A DNA stretch of 64,000 nt from assembly GCA_948470475.1 (NCBI GenBank), contig OX419344.1, forward strand, positions 20,873,225-20,937,224, read 5' to 3'. The DNA is from Galaxea fascicularis (lineage: Eukaryota > Cnidaria > Anthozoa > Scleractinia > Euphylliidae). The notes beneath the pieces were generated by a model, which ran no database searches, was not told the origin of the DNA, and worked only from the letters and a program-made list of their open reading frames with translations. The position numbers and the translations under genes were made by a program. Each line of letters starts with the position of its first letter. Within the stretch, counting starts at the first letter, position 1. Shown here in pieces: positions 54,480 to 64,000 of this stretch.

Positions 54480-54910
54480 CGTGATTGATAGGTACGAGTG
54501 ATTTTGAAAGTTCTCAAAATTGCACGAGCCTTAAGACAAGTGCAAGTTGAGAACTTTCAGAATCACGAGTATCTATTAATCACGATTTGTACGAGAAGGT
54601 CGTGCGATTTTTTATTTATAGTTCGCTAAGCAAAACTACGAATTGTATGAAGTCGCGCAACTTGTAAATTATTGCTTATTTTAATAAATTAGTCTAACAA
54701 ATCATCCCAGAGAATTGTAACTTCGGTTTCTGTGCCTTTTTATCCAGTTTCACCCATCAAAACGTTCACATTTAACGTTTGGCTGTTCCCACGCACTGTT
54801 GCCATGGAGACTTAATAGGTACTCCTGCCGAGTACTATTTGGGATTAATTGTACTGCTCTCGACCAATCAGAATTGAGTAATTTTGTTGAGTGTACTATA
54901 AATAAATGAA
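54480..54910. repeat. Interspersed repeat, copy 2 (copy 1 at 24060-24480)
   Basis: GTGATTTTGAAAGTTCTCAAA is followed within 60 bp by its inverse; further blocks match copy 1 (TTATAGTTCGCTAAGC, GTGCCTTTTT, TTGCCATGGAGAC). Confidence 0.6.
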
Positions 54911-55231
54911 AACCTATTGGTCGTTTCTAAAATAACGCCGCCAAAATGGTCAAGAATATTAAAAAGAGATTTGGAAAATTGTGCGTACCAGTGGGAAAAT
55001 CCTGGCTACGCCCCTGCTTTACACATCTTGCTGTAAATTCTAAATTGTATCTATAATTCGTAAAGACTCACGTACGTCTGTTGAGTCTGATTTTTTTTCT
55101 TTCTAATAAAGACTTCAATTAATCAATCAACCAATACATGACTTATTAGAACTCCTGATGTCACATATCACGATTGGGCTGTCTGTGCTGCTACTTGCTA
55201 CTGCTACTGTTGCTACTACTATTACTACCGG

Positions 55232-55314
<83 letters not shown>
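55232..55314. repeat. (CTA)n microsatellite, about 27 units
   Basis: Uninterrupted CTA/TAC triplets. Poly-Tyr and poly-Thr open frames across it are artefacts. Confidence 0.95.
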
Positions 55315-57629
55315 GCAACTACATACTACTATTTTCCACTGAAAACAAGTGTAAATGTTTAAAATGTATTATTCAGAACAAGCAAGAAAACGTACATTGA
55401 TGTTGTAGTGAAGTTGTTCATGTCCACCTAGTCAATACTGCAAAAGAAGAAATACCTACCGCTGGATATAAGAAGGTTTAAGTGCTACACTGTACTGTAC
55501 TGAGCGACTGACACAACACAATGTTTTTTTCACAAAAAAGGATCGGAACGATTCCTAAAGATTGGAACTGCCAGTTATTGTGCCGTTCGTGTCTCTTCAA
55601 CACTGGCGCAGTCGTTTTCTAGGGGGTCGTATTTTTGACACTGTAAATGAACAACATTTTAAACTAGTACCTCATGATATCACTCTTAAACAAGTTTTAC
55701 ATTTCTTACTATTTAAAAAAAAACTTGAAATGCCAGTCGCTACAGAACTGAGGTACTGCTAGTGTAAACACTAGAACACTGATTGCAGCCTCCAGAAAGC
55801 AATTAAAGGTATTGCCATTTTGTCAAATAGAAGTTTGAGCTAAAATAACATTAACAGGTCACGCGAAAAAAGAGTGATGTCCGAGTACTATATGGCTTCT
55901 GAAGTTGCAAATGGCACAAAAATCACTAAATAAATGAATCACATACCTAATAAATTCAAGTACTGGTTAAACAAACAAGCAACAACCAGCATGACAAGAA
56001 AGAGTCTGGTGTTGATCAGCAAAAATCTCATATCTTGATTGCTTATGTTCGGAAAACCTAAAGGAGGATTGCACTACACAAGGGTGGGGGGTTTAATGTA
56101 GGATTCTTTTCCATTCGATTTGTAATTTTCTTGGCTAGGAAACCCAACCTGTTTGACAAATACAACTCAGCAAACCTAGTGACCTGAACTGTTTAGAACT
56201 GACTTTTCTTGCTTACAGCTGCCAAGTTAATCAGGGTTCAAGACTAACGGTGGCCAACAAGCCACAGACAAGTAAAAAATCCGTTTTGGCTAGTAGGGTT
56301 TGTGCTTCACTAGCCATTTTGGCTAGTGAAAATGTTTGAGCACTGGAGGACTAGAGGAAATCATTATTGTAAAGAAACTGAGTCAATTCAAAGTGTGCAG
56401 AATTTGAAATATCAGCTGTAACAACATTTATTTGTCCCAGCTGCAAAATTTGTTACTGGCAATATTTTTAAAATATCTTATTATTTATTGCCTTAATTTG
56501 ATTGCCTTTCTGGGTCAGTTTCGTTTCCTTGACAAACTGCTTGCTGCAAATGAGATGTCATGGAAATCCAGGGTTACTTTTCTTTCAGTTACGTAAAAAA
56601 ATCATAGTAGTTCGCAAATTTGGATGAGAGATCATGAATCAGCATTTTGAAAGAAAGGATTCTTTTGTGGCCTTGATTAAGCAAGTTGCAAAGTTTTAAC
56701 GGCGGTTCCATAACAAATTTGTCAAGGGCGTGGGAAACTTCGGCTTGTGCTTTCAAGTTGTTTCAGTATCCTGCAATCTACACACAGGCTAGCATTTAGT
56801 CGACATTCTAGTTCAAACCCCATAAAATTCAAACTGCTGTGTTTATAAACCCATCATCACTCTTCCAAGAAACTTATTTCTAAAACAATGATAAATTCAG
56901 ATCTTTCACGTCAGTATTATGTGGTTGGAAAAAGGTACTGAAACTGCTTGACAGGGTGGAAAATAAAATAACTAAGAAAAACGTCTGAGTAAGGAAAAAT
57001 GTGTTTTGGCCAGTGAATCTAACAATGTGCACTAACCACTGTGGTAGTAAGCTGAAACGTTGTTCTCGAGCCCTGTAATCCAAACATAACTTTGAATGGC
57101 AAATACCCTGCCTTCTCAATTACGCAACCTGTAGTTGCTGGTCACAGAGTGTTTCACTCTTAATAAGTCAAGTGATAAAAAGGACTTCACTTCTACCACT
57201 ATCCTGGGCACTTGCCTCTAAATGTTCTAGAAGGCTACAGTATGCCATCATGGCCGTCTCAACAGAGATATTGAGCACAGCAAGAATGCTGGGGAAGAAC
57301 TTGGAAAGCATCCTGCTTGCCGATGGTTTTTAGTTTGCTACTTTTCACCTAATACTCTATACCATAGATGGCTGGTTTGAACTGCTTTGGATTCCCATTG
57401 AATGTCACACATACCCACAAATTGAAATGAATCATCACCGTTTCAGTGAAATAATTGTTCTTTAATGTCCACTTTAGGTAATACTGTGGGTCAACTCCAG
57501 TAGTGTTAAAAACCGAAACTAATTTTTGAGGCATTGCCTCATTTTCAAGACCAAAAGAAACAACTTAGTCAGAGTATCAAACATACTAAAGCTCATCGGG
57601 TTGAAGACGACACGTTTAGCCAACAGCCT

Positions 57630-57773
57630 CTAGTCGTCCTTCAGGGTCAGCTTGTCAAACTGGTATTCACCAAGTCCAGGACCAACACGCTTCAAACTGG
57701 CGACAAAATTAGAAAACTGCTTGATGGACACCACCTGCTCTTTAAGGAATTCCTCCTCAAGGAAGTCCATCAT
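57630..57773 (-). CDS. Ferritin B alternative last exon 5b'
   Basis: 47 codons [20 protein letters not shown] to [12 protein letters not shown]; six residues differ from 5b of gene A. Acceptor tctctcggacag. Confidence 0.9.
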   Translation of the reverse strand: MMDFLEEEFLKEQVVSIKQFSNFVASLKRVGPGLGEYQFDKLTLKDD

Positions 57774-60700
57774 CTGTCCGAGAGAAAACAAATACATGTC
57801 AGATGGTTGGAGCATGAATGGAGCTCATTTATACTGGGAGTATACTAAACTTTCCGTGAAAATGCACATTAATGTGTTGTAAATGGAACACACACCATCA
57901 CCACAAACTATTTTTCCTATCTTCTTTTGTTTTCATTATTTTGTGGTGTACCAAAATAAAATGTTTTAAGAATAAATGCAGCACAGCAAAATGAAAGAGA
58001 TAAAAAAAATGCAGAACATTATCCCTGACAAATTTAGTTTATTATCAGCATTCAGACATCAAGCACATAGCATGTTACAAAATGTTAAATCGCCATCACC
58101 GCTTTTCTTTTTTCAGCTCTTTCTTCAATTGAATTTTGATTGTTTACAAAAGAAACAGTTTCTTTAAATAGATCTGACTGAAGATTAACCCATTGACTCC
58201 CGTGCCGCCCAAAACCGGCCGTACAAGACTCCCATGCTTCAAAACATTGCAATTTTCTCAATCGCACGAATATTGCCTTAACTGTCAGTTGTGAGCACGA
58301 AATGGAATGTCCTTTAAATTTAGATATCCAATAAACGCAAGAAACGTAGCGATTTTTACCAAATATGGCCTTTTGAGTTTGGACAAGAACGAAAATGACG
58401 GTTTTTAACGTCAAAGAGAAACGACGAAAATGCCCCTTTTTTGCCTTTAAGTTTTTTAAAGAAATCATAGTCAAAAAACCAAACTTCAACCATCATAACA
58501 AAAGTCAGTCCTTGCTCTAGCTTAGAAATGACTTTTTTTTGTTCATATTCTTCTCCCGAGCGTGGATACAGCCTTTTGTTCCAGTGCATTCGGGCCTTCC
58601 CGCCATTTTCAACATCTCAACTGCATTGCATGCTAGGAAACAACGAGAAATTTTGACAGCGCCCGTTTGTCACGGAATTTCTAATATTTACATTTTTCGT
58701 CATTGTTTTTGTCTTTTTTGTCATGTTTTTATTTAGCTTTTTGTTAGTTTTTCGGTTTCAGTATTTCATATCGTCCTAGCGTTAATTATCTAGTGTTAAT
58801 TCAGCGTTGTAGTGTGGTTTGTAATTAGAGATGTATTGTAACTTAGTCTGTAATTAATATCTTGTAAATTTTGTAAAGCGTTATCATAGGAGTGTAAAGT
58901 TATCGTGTTTAGGACGTAAGAGTGTAAAATAACATAGGATTGTAAGGTACCGCGTATGTATGTTAAGTGTTAATTGCTAATAGTATGCATCTGTATAAAA
59001 TGTAAGTTTCGTGGTGAAGGTGGTCAGTCAGTCAGTCAGTTGTCAGTTGGAAGTAAAGAAAGTGGCAGATTTTGAAGCAAGAAAGCAAGGAAAAGATGGT
59101 TTGATTTACTAAGCCGGAGGGCAAGACGAAGAGTAGAGGGAAACCAATTCACTGCCAAGAAGTCATTGGCAGGCGCCGGCCATAACAAGTTGACAAAACC
59201 CATTTGTCAGTGGAGGCGTAGGAGTCGTGAAGAGCTGAAAGATTAGGAGCCTCGTGTTTGAAAGAAGTGCTGAAGGCCTTTGAAGATAAAACGAAGTAAG
59301 TGCGTTAGAGTGGTATTGAACCAAAGAGAAGTACGATTGCGGAGTTGGTCCCTTTTTGGTTTTTTTTTGTGGAGTTGGTTTAAGTTCGGTACGGGCGGAT
59401 TTCAAGAACTTCGAAAAGAAACTGAACTGAACTGGCCGATTGTAAATATAAGAGTTAAGTAATTAATTTAGTGTTATCTTTTAAGTTAGCTTAGTTTTAT
59501 ATCTAAATTATAAGTTAGGAGTTGTTAGTTCTGCGTTTAATAATCTTCTATGTATTTTAAATTTATTAAATTTGTAGCATTACTTAGTCTTTTGGTGTGT
59601 TGCGGGTTTGCGGGAAGGGTTTTGTATAGTCTTTTGTTTAATCTTGTCGTGCAAGGGAAAGGCTCACGTCACACCGTTCCTTTCCCCACTGCCACCAAAA
59701 GTTCGTGCTCGTGGTGATCTTCAGTGCTCACAAATTCCAAAATAAGTGTCCGACCGCCCAAATTCCCAGTTCGTCGAGTAACAAAGTACACCACCTTGCT
59801 CGGTTCTTTGAGAAAGTGGACTCTTAGCTACCGTTACGCTTAATGATGCTCATCAGGCAGCCGCTACAGATGAAAAATGGCTATAAACTTAGCAAAACTC
59901 GCAAGCAAACCCAACTTGGGCTGTTCTTGTAGCTCCACGGATGAAAAACGGCTACATCAGAATGTTTCACTTCAGTGAGCCTCCAGTGCCTTAGGACAGC
60001 ACCACTTTCCATTGCAGTTTCAAATAAAGAGTCACGAAATGCTATGGATCGTTTGCAGGTGGAAAATCACTCCGAAAACGTAAAAACGGCTGGGCGTCAA
60101 TAGGTCAACAAAATTATTATATGCTCTTAACATCTTACAAACCAAGTTCGTGGGTTGTGTGTTACAATAGATTCTTATGTTTAATTATTAACATTATAGA
60201 GTTTGTATCAGAACACGCTGGGAATTTTTTAGTGTCAAAACGGCCAACAGCTTATGTAGGGCTGGTTAGGTTACAAAAATTCAAGAAGCTATAACTTTTT
60301 TTCTGCTTGAGGTATTGAACTGAAACGTACACATGTAACAAAACTCTGTTAGATAATTTTTTTGCACTTTAGGTTGCCTTGGTAACAGGTCACGTGATCA
60401 CTTGCAGGCATAATTAATAGTTAAAAACTTTAAAAAATTTCTCCTTCTTCAATATTAAACATACTGACAAGATATTTTAAACCAATATAGTTGACGCAAA
60501 TATAAAGAGCTTGTCCGATTTAGATTTTTGAATTTTGTTTTTGTTACGTCACAATGCAGGCCCTTAGATTGGAATGCATGGAATGTTGGTAATATCTTAC
60601 AAACTAACAGTTGCAATGAGATAAAACTTTCAGTTATGGAGTTTGGTCCTCAAGACAAACCTATTTTTGTATAATTTAGATCTTTATCGATTAAGTCAAA

Positions 60701-63700
60701 AAATCCTAAATTTATGACGTCAGAGGTTGTGACGTCACAAAATTGAAATCTCAAATTCCAAATCGGACAAGTTTTTCACAATTTTGTGTACTACATTTTT
60801 GCAATATATCTTCATTACAACTTTTTTATATTTAAGACGGAGAAACTTTTTAAAGTTTTCATTTTACTCGCACAAGGTCACGTGACAAGTAACCATAGCA
60901 ACAACCACTTTAAAATACGTATCTATCCAAGCCCTCTAATGTGTGGTAATCTTACCACGATACCTTAAATATAACTAAAGATACAGGCTCAAGAACTTAT
61001 CCATCTTACTAAGTCAAAAAGTAAGTTGTTTGGCCGCTTTTAGAGGCAAAAATCCCTGGCGTGGAAGAATTTTACAAGAGAGGGACCAAAACCTCATGCA
61101 ACTGATCATTCAGTGATCTACTGTAACTCTTGTTTGTCAAGTGTGTATTCTCCTAATCCAGGTCCAACACGTTTAAGCTTTGCTATAAGATCTGATATCT
61201 CCTTGATGGATTCAACCTGCTCCGACAAGAAGTCATCAATCAAATCTGACATCTACAACAAGGAAGGCAACCAAGATTTATTTTTACCAAGTTGAGCAGA
61301 AACACGTACCCAATTTCCACAAAAACACAAAAAGATTGCGAAAAAATCCTCCCCTCCTGTGCTATCACTTAAGCACCACCAGTTCTTAATTGTATTCAAA
61401 GCCTTTCACAGAAAAAGCAAAATTCCCACAGCTGTGTACATTTCATTTCTGGATCAGCTTATAGAGTAACCCACAAGCACTGCGAAACCACAAGCAGCAA
61501 GCACAAAGCCCTGGTAAACCCTATCAAGTTTGATTATGAATGCAGTTTGGATGTCCAAAAGTAAAATTCCTTATCAAGCTGTTGAAAAAATTCATTCACC
61601 TGAGGATCTCCATTGGTATCGGCAACCTTGTGCAGTGCCAGCAAAGCTTCATTAACATGCTTCTCCAAATCCAAAGCTGCCTGCATTGCTTCCAATCCAG
61701 TTCCCCACTCATCTTTTTCTGGCCTCTGTTGAAACAAACAGCCACCGCACATCATTGACAAAAGTTCTCAAAAGTTAAAAACTGCCATTACTGACATTTC
61801 TTTAGATTCAATTCCACTGGGATCATGCAGCAAAGCCACGCCTTCATGAGTTATTTACATCCTGAGTTTTAAGGCCCAGGTCAAACGCCGTACTTCACAT
61901 GAGCCAAACTTAATTACGGTTTATGCATCAGTCAATTCCAGCAGTACCCATCCCCCCCCCCCCGGGCTAATCCCCAGCATTAGCATTTTTGAAAAAAAAT
62001 GGCCAAATTGCCCAGGGTGAGGACACATAAGCTGTCTAAACGCCCCCGGGGTCGCCTTCCAACACCTCTGCAGTTTTTTTCTTAATAAGTGGATAAAACA
62101 TTCCACGTTTCAGTATTTTAATGCAATGGTAAGACCTCAAGGACAACAGTACATGCTAGTTGATTAAGTGATGATGCAAGATCTGTCTTGAAGATTGCAT
62201 CATTTGATTCACAAGCCTTAAGTATTTTAATCCAGGTTGAATTTCATGAATTTAAAAGCTGCTAGGCCAGTTTTGAATGTGAAACAGTCATGTTCACGTT
62301 GATTGTTTCCAATCTCTCGATATGTGATAAACAAAATATAGTTCAGTCAAGTTGTTGCTTTTATTATGGGCTTACAAGTAATGAGGAAATGTCTAAAATT
62401 GAGAAAACATACCTTTAAAAACACGCAATCTCCAAAAAAACGCCTGGTCTTTGCCGATGAATTTTTTCATGGCACTTTTTTTGTGAAATGGCCGGGGGTC
62501 GCTCTGGAGTCGCCCTGGGGAACACAAATGCCCTGCCCCCAGGCCACGATAAAATTGCGAATGCTCCACCACTGGGACGGACAACGTGAGCAAATGCCCG
62601 GGGGGGGGGTGGAAATGGGCACTGCTGGAATTGACTGATGCATTAGATCGACCCAAATTAATTAGTTAAGTTCGCCTATTGAGTCAAACACCGAACTTAA
62701 TTCAGCCGCCCTTAACTAGATCACGAAAATAAACGGATCGAGATTGACTTATACATTGATATACACGATTATGCATTTGGTTCGGCTCGTTTCAAGATCG
62801 ACGTTGACCCAAACTCTATCTTCAGCCGTTTTTCACGCCTGGCTGGCTGTGAAGGATACCTCAGCCGATCCAAATGAAATCAGTGGAACTTATAATAATT
62901 AAATAATAACTTTATTTAAGTCTCAAATTGTTCTAGCCGAACACGAGTGCCCTACTAATTGGGGAGACTGTAAATCAAATAAACTCGAAATCAAATCAAA
63001 TGTTGGTTTTTGAGGGGAGAACCAGAGTACCCGGAGAAAAACCTTTTGGAGCAGAGTAGAGAACCAACAAACTGAGTCCACTCATAACGCCGCGTGCGTT
63101 AATTGGGTCAAACGCCGTCCTTCACATACTTCGCACGTACTTCAAGCGCCAACAAAATTCATTTACCCAAGATGTTAAGGTCTGGAAAGTGTCCGTGCAT
63201 ATTCCACAACCTGAATTTGTAACATTGGTCACGCTAATTCCGATAGAAGTGGCGCCCAACGGGAAAAATTTTTTTTTGTTGGAACTAAACATAAACTTTG
63301 CAATCAAAACAACTAGAAACGAATTTGAATTTTGTGATCAACAATTTGGTCTTAGATTGCACTGAAATCAGAGACCCTGAAAAAAGTTCACGCTTAAGCA
63401 AGACTCTGCGTGCTAGAACATGGCGAAAAGCGAGTGCTTACTTCGCAGGATTAAAATTCGCAATTAAAAGAGGTTACTTTGATGTCTTGCAACAGAATAC
63501 GGCCTCCACGCTGACCCTGGTACTTCATAAGCTGAAATATCAAACAAAAGAACCAATAAGTACAAGGTTAAACAGCAGAAAGCCTTGACGAAGACACAAA
63601 ACGTGGCTGGCCGCAATTTTCAAGTTCCAACCTTCTGAACGTGTTCGCGCTCCTCATCCGACTGTTTCAGCATGAACTTGTGGAAACCCGGTAGAGCCAC

Positions 63701-63898
63701 ATCATCGCGGTCGAAATGATAGGCCTGCAAAGCAAGAAGAAGAGTTAATTTAAAACGTCGAAACAACGTTAAACTTTCCAATAAACGCAATCGTACCATT
63801 GACATGTACACGTAACTGGCATACAACTCTAGGTTGATTTGCTTGTTAATGCCAGCCTCGCACTCTTCGTGGTAGTTCTGACGGGCTAGAGAACTCAT
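57630..63898 (-). CDS. Ferritin heavy-chain-type gene B, tandem paralogue with the same alternative last exons
   Basis: Exons: 63898-63797, 63724-63632, 63531-63478, 61725-61600, then 61252-61118 (5a') or 57773-57630 (5b'). Totals 169 or 172 residues. Ferroxidase ligands are kept ([25 protein letters not shown] or KEQV). It differs from A by scattered changes, for example HVQK for [15 protein letters not shown] for [11 protein letters not shown], and RPEKDEW for KPENDEW. The exon 2 donor is GTTGGA, weaker than in A. Exon order, phases and the leader IRE match gene A, so the whole unit was duplicated in tandem after the last exon had doubled. Its introns hold three extra transposons. Confidence 0.93.
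58038..58043 (-). terminator. Poly(A) signal AATAAA matching the ferritin A 5a signal
   Basis: Same context as 51455-51450 (TAATAAACT), but here about 3.1 kb past the 5a' stop because two transposons lie between. Confidence 0.45.
58188..60104. mobile_element. piggyBac-like non-autonomous element, 1.9 kb
   Basis: Left flank TTAA then CCCATTGACTCCCGTGCC; right end read inward CCTATTGACGCCCAGCCG with flank TCAA (a mutated TTAA). Ends beginning CC(C/T) at a TTAA site fit piggyBac. Ferritin A has the empty site (AGATAAAAGAAAG near 51583). No transposase ORF found in the 1.9 kb. Confidence 0.7.
60214..61063. mobile_element. 850-bp inverted-repeat DNA transposon with 3-bp target duplication
   Basis: Left end CACGCTGGGAATTTTT; right end read inward CACGCCAGGGATTTTTGCC. 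GAA on both sides (60211-60213 and 61064-61066). Gene A has the exact empty site, TATCAGAAGAATTTTACAAG near 51682. No ORF of note. Superfamily uncertain (CACTA-like or Harbinger-like). Confidence 0.8.
61118..61252 (-). CDS. Ferritin B alternative last exon 5a'
   Basis: 44 codons encoding the same peptide as 5a of gene A; the DNA differs at one synonymous coding position (ATA for ATT) plus the final Gln codon region. Acceptor tgttgtag. Confidence 0.9.
   Translation of the reverse strand: MSDLIDDFLSEQVESIKEISDLIAKLKRVGPGLGEYTLDKQELQ
61924..62642. mobile_element. 719-bp inverted-repeat element with TTA duplications (Harbinger-type)
   Basis: TGCATCAGTCAATTCCAGCA at the left is exactly inverted at the right end (TGCTGGAATTGACTGATGCA). 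TTA flanks both sides (61921-61923 and 62643-62645). The interior is C-rich near the left end and G-rich near the right; open frames there are shadows. In ferritin B intron 3. Confidence 0.85.
62885..63095 (-). mobile_element. Partial SINE copy (3' half), related to 17112-17395
   Basis: Shares TTTATTTAAGTCTCAAA, TTGGGGAGACTGTAAATCAA, TTTTGGAGCAGAG and AGAACCAACAAACTGAG. It has an additional GTACCCGGAGAAAAACC piece that copy 1 has lost. The tRNA-like head is missing. Confidence 0.6.
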
Positions 63899-63967
63899 TT
63901 TGATCTTGAAAATCGTAGAAATCGGGTAACAAACGACGCGAAAAAGTCAACTCTTTGAGAAGAAACT

Positions 63968-63996
63968 GTCTCGTTCAATCACTGTTGAAGCGAAAC
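63968..63996 (-). promoter_or_regulatory. Iron-responsive element (IRE), ferritin B 5' leader
   Basis: Same hairpin as in gene A with loop CAGTGA, bulged C and upper stem TTCAA/TTGAA. The lower stem reads GTTTCG/CGAGAC, so a G-U pair in gene A is a U-A pair here: the stem is preserved despite the change. Confidence 0.9.
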
Positions 63997-64000
63997 AATC

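Larger units (their letters stand above)
53550..57629. other. Intergenic between ferritin genes; LINE fragment, repeats, duplicated 3' flank
   Basis: Contains a reverse-transcriptase remnant, an interspersed repeat, a microsatellite (each listed) and, from about 57130, sequence homologous to 50190-50740, the duplicated 3' flank of ferritin A. 55.4-57.1 kb shows no gene. Confidence 0.5.

Noticed and set aside
55158..55400. Open frames encoding poly-Tyr or poly-Thr
   Set aside because: Translation of a (CTA)n microsatellite.
61600..61725. Suspected loss of a ferroxidase Glu in ferritin B (AMQ for AME)
   Set aside because: Counting against human H ferritin puts the catalytic Glu in the later LEK motif, which is intact in both genes.
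62366..62656. Overlapping 87-90-codon frames on both strands
   Set aside because: They lie in the right half of the 61924-62642 inverted-repeat element and have no motif.

Overview
The window is nuclear DNA from an animal. It has AT-rich intergenic sequence, GT-AG introns with short exons, tRNA-derived SINEs, many small inverted-repeat transposons, and single-copy animal genes (LRRC58, REXO2, PCBD, PEX19, ferritin H). The repeat families, including a SINE containing 'ACCCCGTTGAAGTCCTGA', and the orphan gene content suggest an anthozoan cnidarian, most likely a stony coral. That assignment is an inference from recalled repeat style, not a database match. All exon models were assembled by eye from splice sites, frame continuity and family homology.

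Layout. 0.36-1.16 kb: last two exons of an unrecognised plus-strand gene. 5.70-7.93 kb: LRRC58 (minus, two exons). 11.3-12.3 kb: an intronless class A GPCR (plus). 13.5-22.1 kb: REXO2 mitochondrial oligoribonuclease (minus, seven exons, one only 7 nt), with a Tc1/mariner-like element in its first intron. 22.4-28.7 kb: a 1,116-residue disordered and coiled-coil protein (plus, three exons), divergent from REXO2. 30.6-39.7 kb: a secreted protein (minus) built of five tandem Trp/Cys/Asp-rich units of about 190 residues that I do not recognise; an intron holds a Harbinger-type element carrying a Myb/SANT-like gene. 41.6-43.0 kb: PCBD/DCoH (minus), sharing a 92-bp divergent promoter with PEX19 (43.1-48.7 kb, plus, seven exons). 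A PEX19 intron carries a 920-bp inverted-repeat element whose only ORF is a PB1-domain protein. 50.7-53.5 kb and 57.6-63.9 kb: two tandem ferritin genes (minus), each with an iron-responsive element in the 5' leader and the same pair of duplicated alternative last exons.

Function. The genes are mostly independent housekeeping genes: peroxisome membrane biogenesis (PEX19), tetrahydrobiopterin recycling (PCBD), small-RNA turnover in mitochondria (REXO2) and iron storage (ferritin). The most notable items are the five-unit secreted protein, the PB1-carrying transposon, the 7-nt REXO2 exon that splits the catalytic motif, and the ferritin pair. The ferritin pair also allows direct empty-site comparison of several transposon insertions.
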